A stretch of 6,891 nt of DNA from an uncultured Amaricoccus sp. (GTDB lineage: Bacteria; Pseudomonadota; Alphaproteobacteria; Rhodobacterales; Rhodobacteraceae): positions 1 to 6,891 of the forward strand of contig NZ_CALLYO010000600.1 of the NCBI RefSeq assembly GCF_937858865.1, in the 5' to 3' direction. The position numbers were made by a program, and so were the translations under genes. Under the pieces are notes generated by a model that was given only the letters and a program-made list of their open reading frames with translations, did not search any database and was not told where the DNA came from. Positions 5,317 to 6,891 of this stretch are shown piece after piece; within the stretch, counting starts at the first letter, position 1; each line of letters begins with the position of its first letter.

Positions 5317-6069
5317 TCAGGTCAGCGCGAGCTTCGCAGTCCCCAGGTCGTACATCGCCCCGACGATCTTGATCGCCCCCTTTTCCTCCAGCTCGCGCAG
5401 CACCCGGCTGCGCTCGCGGATCTGCTCGACGCACTGCACGACGTTGGTGCGGGCGACGGCATCGACGAACTCCGGGTTCTTCGAGCTGCGCTCGCCGGCA
5501 TAGTCGGTCGCGACGATCGCCGGCCTGATCTTGGCGACGAGGCCGGTGAGATTGCCGAGCACCACGTCGTCGATCGCGCCCTTCACCGCCCCGCAGGCGG
5601 TATGGCCCATGACCACCACCAGCTTGGCGCCGGCGACGGCGCAGGCGAACTCCATGCTGCCGAGCACGTCGTCGTTCACGACGTTGCCGGCCAGCCGGGC
5701 ATTGAAGGTGTCGCCGAGCCCGAGGTCGCAGATGACCTCGATCGGCGTGCGCGAGTCGACGCAGGAGATCGCCACCGCCGCCGGATACTGGCCGCCGGCG
5801 GTCGCCTGCTGCTCGGCCAGGAAATCACGCTCGCGCTGCTCGCCGGCGGCGAAGCGGGCGTTGCCGTCGAGCATGAGCTGGACCACCTGGTCGGGCGTCA
5901 TCGCGTCGCGCTGCGCCTCGGTCAGCGCCGCGGCCGCCGCCGGCACCGCCGTCCCGCCGCCCACGACCGCGGCCACCAGCCCGATGCCCCCCGCGGCGAG
6001 GAATCGCCGCCTGCTGGCGCCGCAGCACCCGTCGTCCATCTCGGTCGTCATCATCGCCCCTTCCGGCAT
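5317..6069 (-). CDS. beta-class carbonic anhydrase with Tat signal peptide, 250 aa
   Basis: The enzyme interconverts CO2 and bicarbonate with a zinc at the active site. The beta-CA signature is complete: Cys103-Val-Asp105-Ser-Arg107 (one zinc ligand plus the Asp/Arg dyad) and His156-x-x-Cys159 within MGHTACGA. Other family features are LAGNVV (126-131) and the closing segment GAMYDLGTAKL. The N-terminus carries a twin-arginine motif SRRRFL (19-24), a hydrophobic stretch (25-37) and an AVPAAAAA cleavage-type region near 41-48. It is therefore predicted to fold in the cytoplasm, perhaps with zinc, and be exported by Tat to the periplasm. Several in-frame starts exist. I prefer ATG 6069 (GGGGGA five bases upstream), but ATG 6054 or 6051, behind GGAAGGGG, are equally plausible and keep the Tat signal. 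A GTG at 6096 is less likely. The gene is divergent from the TerB gene and is followed on the same strand by lysS. Confidence 0.96.
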   Translation of the reverse strand: MPEGAMMTTEMDDGCCGASRRRFLAAGGIGLVAAVVGGGTAVPAAAAALTEAQRDAMTPDQVVQLMLDGNARFAAGEQRERDFLAEQQATAGGQYPAAVAISCVDSRTPIEVICDLGLGDTFNARLAGNVVNDDVLGSMEFACAVAGAKLVVVMGHTACGAVKGAIDDVVLGNLTGLVAKIRPAIVATDYAGERSSKNPEFVDAVARTNVVQCVEQIRERSRVLRELEEKGAIKIVGAMYDLGTAKLALT

Positions 6070-6110
6070 GGTGGTCCCCCACTGCAAGGCGAGCACCAGG
6101 CTCCGGCAGG

Positions 6111-6116
6111 TGTCAA
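6111..6116 (-). promoter_or_regulatory. perfect TTGACA -35 element for the carbonic anhydrase gene
   Basis: On the minus strand CTTGACA reads from 6117 to 6111, matching the -35 consensus. The -10 at 16-18 bp is poor (GC-rich, around 6087-6094). The element is 42 bp upstream of the preferred ATG. A strong -35 with a weak -10 is often seen in alphaproteobacterial promoters. Confidence 0.4.
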
Positions 6117-6133
6117 GACCGCCGGTCCGGCCC

Positions 6134-6162
6134 TTGTCCCGTTCCGCGCGCCCCCATACAAG
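6134..6162 (+). promoter_or_regulatory. candidate sigma-70-type promoter for the TerB-family gene
   Basis: TTGTCC (6134-6139) and TACAAG (6157-6162), each four of six to consensus, are separated by exactly 17 bp. A start near 6169 would give a leader of about 20 nt before ATG 6189. It points away from the carbonic anhydrase -35 element, as expected for a divergent pair. Confidence 0.37.
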
Positions 6163-6188
6163 GGTCCGAGCAGCCGCACGGGTCCGAC

Positions 6189-6626
6189 ATGCCTTCCGAC
6201 ACGCCCTCCTCCTTCTCCGCCCAGGACGCGCTCGTCGCGGCCATGGTCGGCCTCTCGGCCTCGGACGAGAACGTCACCACCAAGGAGCTGCTGTCGATCA
6301 GCCGCATGGTCGACACGCTGCCGATCTTCGATGGCTACGACCACGACCGGCTGCGCACCATCGGCCAGACCGTCTTCGACCTCTTCACCGAGGAGGACGG
6401 GCTCGACGCCCTCTTCGGCCTGATGCGCGACGCGCTGCCCGCCTCCCTGCGCGAGACCGCCTACGCCCTCTGCTGCGACGTCGCCGCCGCCGACGGCCAC
6501 GCCTTCCAGGCCGAGCTCCAGTTCCTGCTCGAGCTCCGCCACGAGCTCGAGATCGACCGCCTGCACGCCGCCGCCATCGAGCGCGGCAGCGCCGCCCGCC
6601 ACCGCCGCCTGCCCGCCGACGACTGA
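6189..6626 (+). CDS. TerB-family (tellurite resistance protein TerB-like) protein, 145 aa
   Basis: This is an all-helical TerB-like domain of the DjlA/TerB superfamily. Members are found in tellurite-resistance and stress loci, and some bind divalent metal through acidic residues. The first helical hairpin (about 11-45) carries SASDENVTTKELLSISRMV. The second half repeats the pattern with SLRETAYALCCDVAAADGH (87-104) and E109, giving the paired acidic clusters D26/E27 and D97/D102/E109 expected for the fold. The segment LRHELEIDRLHAAAIERG (116-133) closes the domain. There is no signal peptide, so it is cytoplasmic. The ATG at 6189 has only a weak purine stretch upstream. No terZ, terD, terC or terF neighbours are present, so calling it a tellurite-resistance gene would over-reach. 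This looks like the single-gene alphaproteobacterial TerB type of unknown role. Confidence 0.88.
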   Translation: MPSDTPSSFSAQDALVAAMVGLSASDENVTTKELLSISRMVDTLPIFDGYDHDRLRTIGQTVFDLFTEEDGLDALFGLMRDALPASLRETAYALCCDVAAADGHAFQAELQFLLELRHELEIDRLHAAAIERGSAARHRRLPADD

Positions 6627-6670
6627 GGCTCTCCGGATCGACGCGCGCACGGCCAGCGCCGCGGCCCCAC

Positions 6671-6710
6671 CTGAAGCCTTCGCTGGCGTTCAGAGAGGCC
6701 TCTGCGGAGG
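6671..6710. repeat. structured GC-rich intergenic element after the TerB gene
   Basis: Several overlapping dyads are visible. CTGAA-GCC (6671-6678) pairs with GGC-g-TTCAG (6685-6693), eight pairs with one bulge and a TTCGCT loop. AGAGGCCTCT (6694-6703) is a perfect 10-bp palindrome. Alternatively CCTTCGC (6677-6683) can pair with GCGGAGG (6704-6710) as the base of one long imperfect stem. This could be a terminator for the TerB gene without a U-tract, or a copy of a REP-like repeat. Confidence 0.42.
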
Positions 6711-6722
6711 GGGCGCCGCGCC

Positions 6723-6749
6723 GTTAACCTTGGTCAACAAGTGGTGACC
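6723..6749. promoter_or_regulatory. operator-like inverted repeats GTTAACC-TT-GGTCAAC and GGTCA-N8-TGACC
   Basis: GTTAACC (6723-6729) faces GGTCAAC (6732-6738) with one mismatch. GGTCA (6732-6736) also faces TGACC (6745-6749). They lie just upstream of a promoter-like pair. The first half includes TTAACC, but no second TTAA at the CtrA spacing. Confidence 0.3.
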
Positions 6750-6772
6750 ATGTCTGGATAAATACATATATT
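6744..6772 (+). promoter_or_regulatory. candidate promoter in an AT-rich island, with no obvious target gene
   Basis: GTGACC (6744-6749, four of six) and TATATT (6767-6772, five of six) are separated by exactly 17 bp. The opposite strand also has TTGGCA (6787 to 6782, five of six) with TATTTA 17 bp on. The stretch 6758-6772 is the most AT-rich in the window. Neither flanking gene is oriented to use it. Confidence 0.35.
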
Positions 6773-6790
6773 CCAGCATGTTGCCAAGTT

Positions 6791-6804
6791 GGGCACGCGT
6801 GCCC
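6791..6804. repeat. 14-bp perfect palindrome GGGCACGCGTGCCC
   Basis: The palindrome is perfect, and its GTGCCC half (6799-6804) recurs 11 bp on at 6810-6815. This is the spacing of sites on one face of the helix. It could be a regulator operator or a terminator stem for the gene entering from the right. No T-run adjoins it. Confidence 0.38.
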
Positions 6805-6836
6805 GATCTGTGCCCGGGCCGTTTCGCAGAGACCCC

Positions 6837-6891
6837 TCAGAGCACGGTGCGCACCCGCCAGAGCTCGGGAAAGAGCTCGACCTCGAGCATC
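6837..6891 (-). CDS. 3' end of an unidentified gene entering from the right edge
   Basis: On the minus strand the frame is open from the right edge to a TGA at 6837-6839 and ends MLEVELFPELWRVRTVL. Of 17 visible codons, 16 end in G or C, as expected for coding DNA here; the antisense frame is less biased. I do not recognise the protein, and the true start lies outside the window. It converges on the TerB gene. Confidence 0.45.
   Translation of the reverse strand, partial: MLEVELFPELWRVRTVL

Noticed and set aside
6070..6096. GTG start extending the carbonic anhydrase by 9 residues
   Set aside because: It would lengthen the Tat n-region without need; ATG 6069, 6054 and 6051 all have better upstream purine stretches.
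3808..6423. 871-codon open frame on the plus strand
   Set aside because: It lies antisense to lysS and the carbonic anhydrase gene and runs into the TerB gene in a wrong frame. Its Arg/His/Pro-rich composition is typical of a GC-rich shadow frame, and both opposite genes have complete family motifs.
6723..6738. second CtrA-type box at GTTAACCTTGGTCAAC
   Set aside because: Only one TTAA is present; the partner is TCAA at 6-base, not 7-base, spacing, so it does not meet the consensus.
6778..6891. plus-strand frame open from ATG 6778 to the right edge
   Set aside because: No Shine-Dalgarno, weaker third-position G/C bias than the opposite strand, and it would sit on the likely 3' end of a minus-strand gene.
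1..6891. CRISPR arrays, tRNA/rRNA genes, insertion sequences, toxin-antitoxin or defence genes
   Set aside because: Read on both strands, no spaced repeat array, cloverleaf, transposase or defence-type motif was recognised. The window is largely accounted for by ordinary genes, and no gene-free gap exceeds about 210 bp.

Overview
The window is a very GC-rich chromosomal segment, almost certainly from an alphaproteobacterium. The evidence is strong G/C bias at third codon positions, a class I (archaeal-type) lysyl-tRNA synthetase as found across Alphaproteobacteria, an alphaproteobacterial-style basic tail on UvrB, and a perfect TTAA-N7-TTAA CtrA-type box. The order cannot be fixed from the sequence. 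No phage, IS, CRISPR, tRNA or rRNA was seen. This is a housekeeping and small-accessory region, not an obvious island.

Left part (1-2600). The 3' half of uvrB (+) enters from the left edge. It converges on a 66-aa coiled-coil gene (-) across a small shared hairpin. A 152-bp divergent gap follows, then a classical NAD-type short-chain dehydrogenase (+). A 64-aa His/Cys-rich conserved-type protein starts 2 bp after the dehydrogenase stop. A separate small lipoprotein gene (+) follows.

Central minus-strand block (2593-6069). Read in transcription order, it holds a Tat-exported beta-carbonic anhydrase, class I LysRS, a 198-aa protein resembling the N-terminal domain of certain beta-helix/glycoside hydrolase proteins, and an ABM-family monooxygenase-like protein. 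Spacings of about 50-85 bp, separate Shine-Dalgarno sequences and intervening hairpins suggest neighbouring transcription units more than one tight operon. The CtrA-like box lies between lysS and the 198-aa gene, where it could control the latter.

Right part (6070-6891). A divergent promoter region separates the carbonic anhydrase from a TerB-family gene (+). About 210 bp of non-coding DNA follows, with a foldable GC-rich element, then an unusually AT-rich island with promoter-like and operator-like motifs, then a perfect 14-bp palindrome. The 3' end of an unidentified minus-strand gene appears to run in from the right edge.

No complete novel multi-gene system is evident. The points most worth a second look are the CtrA box, the stand-alone 198-aa domain, the 64-aa protein coupled to the dehydrogenase, and the AT-rich island that has no gene to drive.
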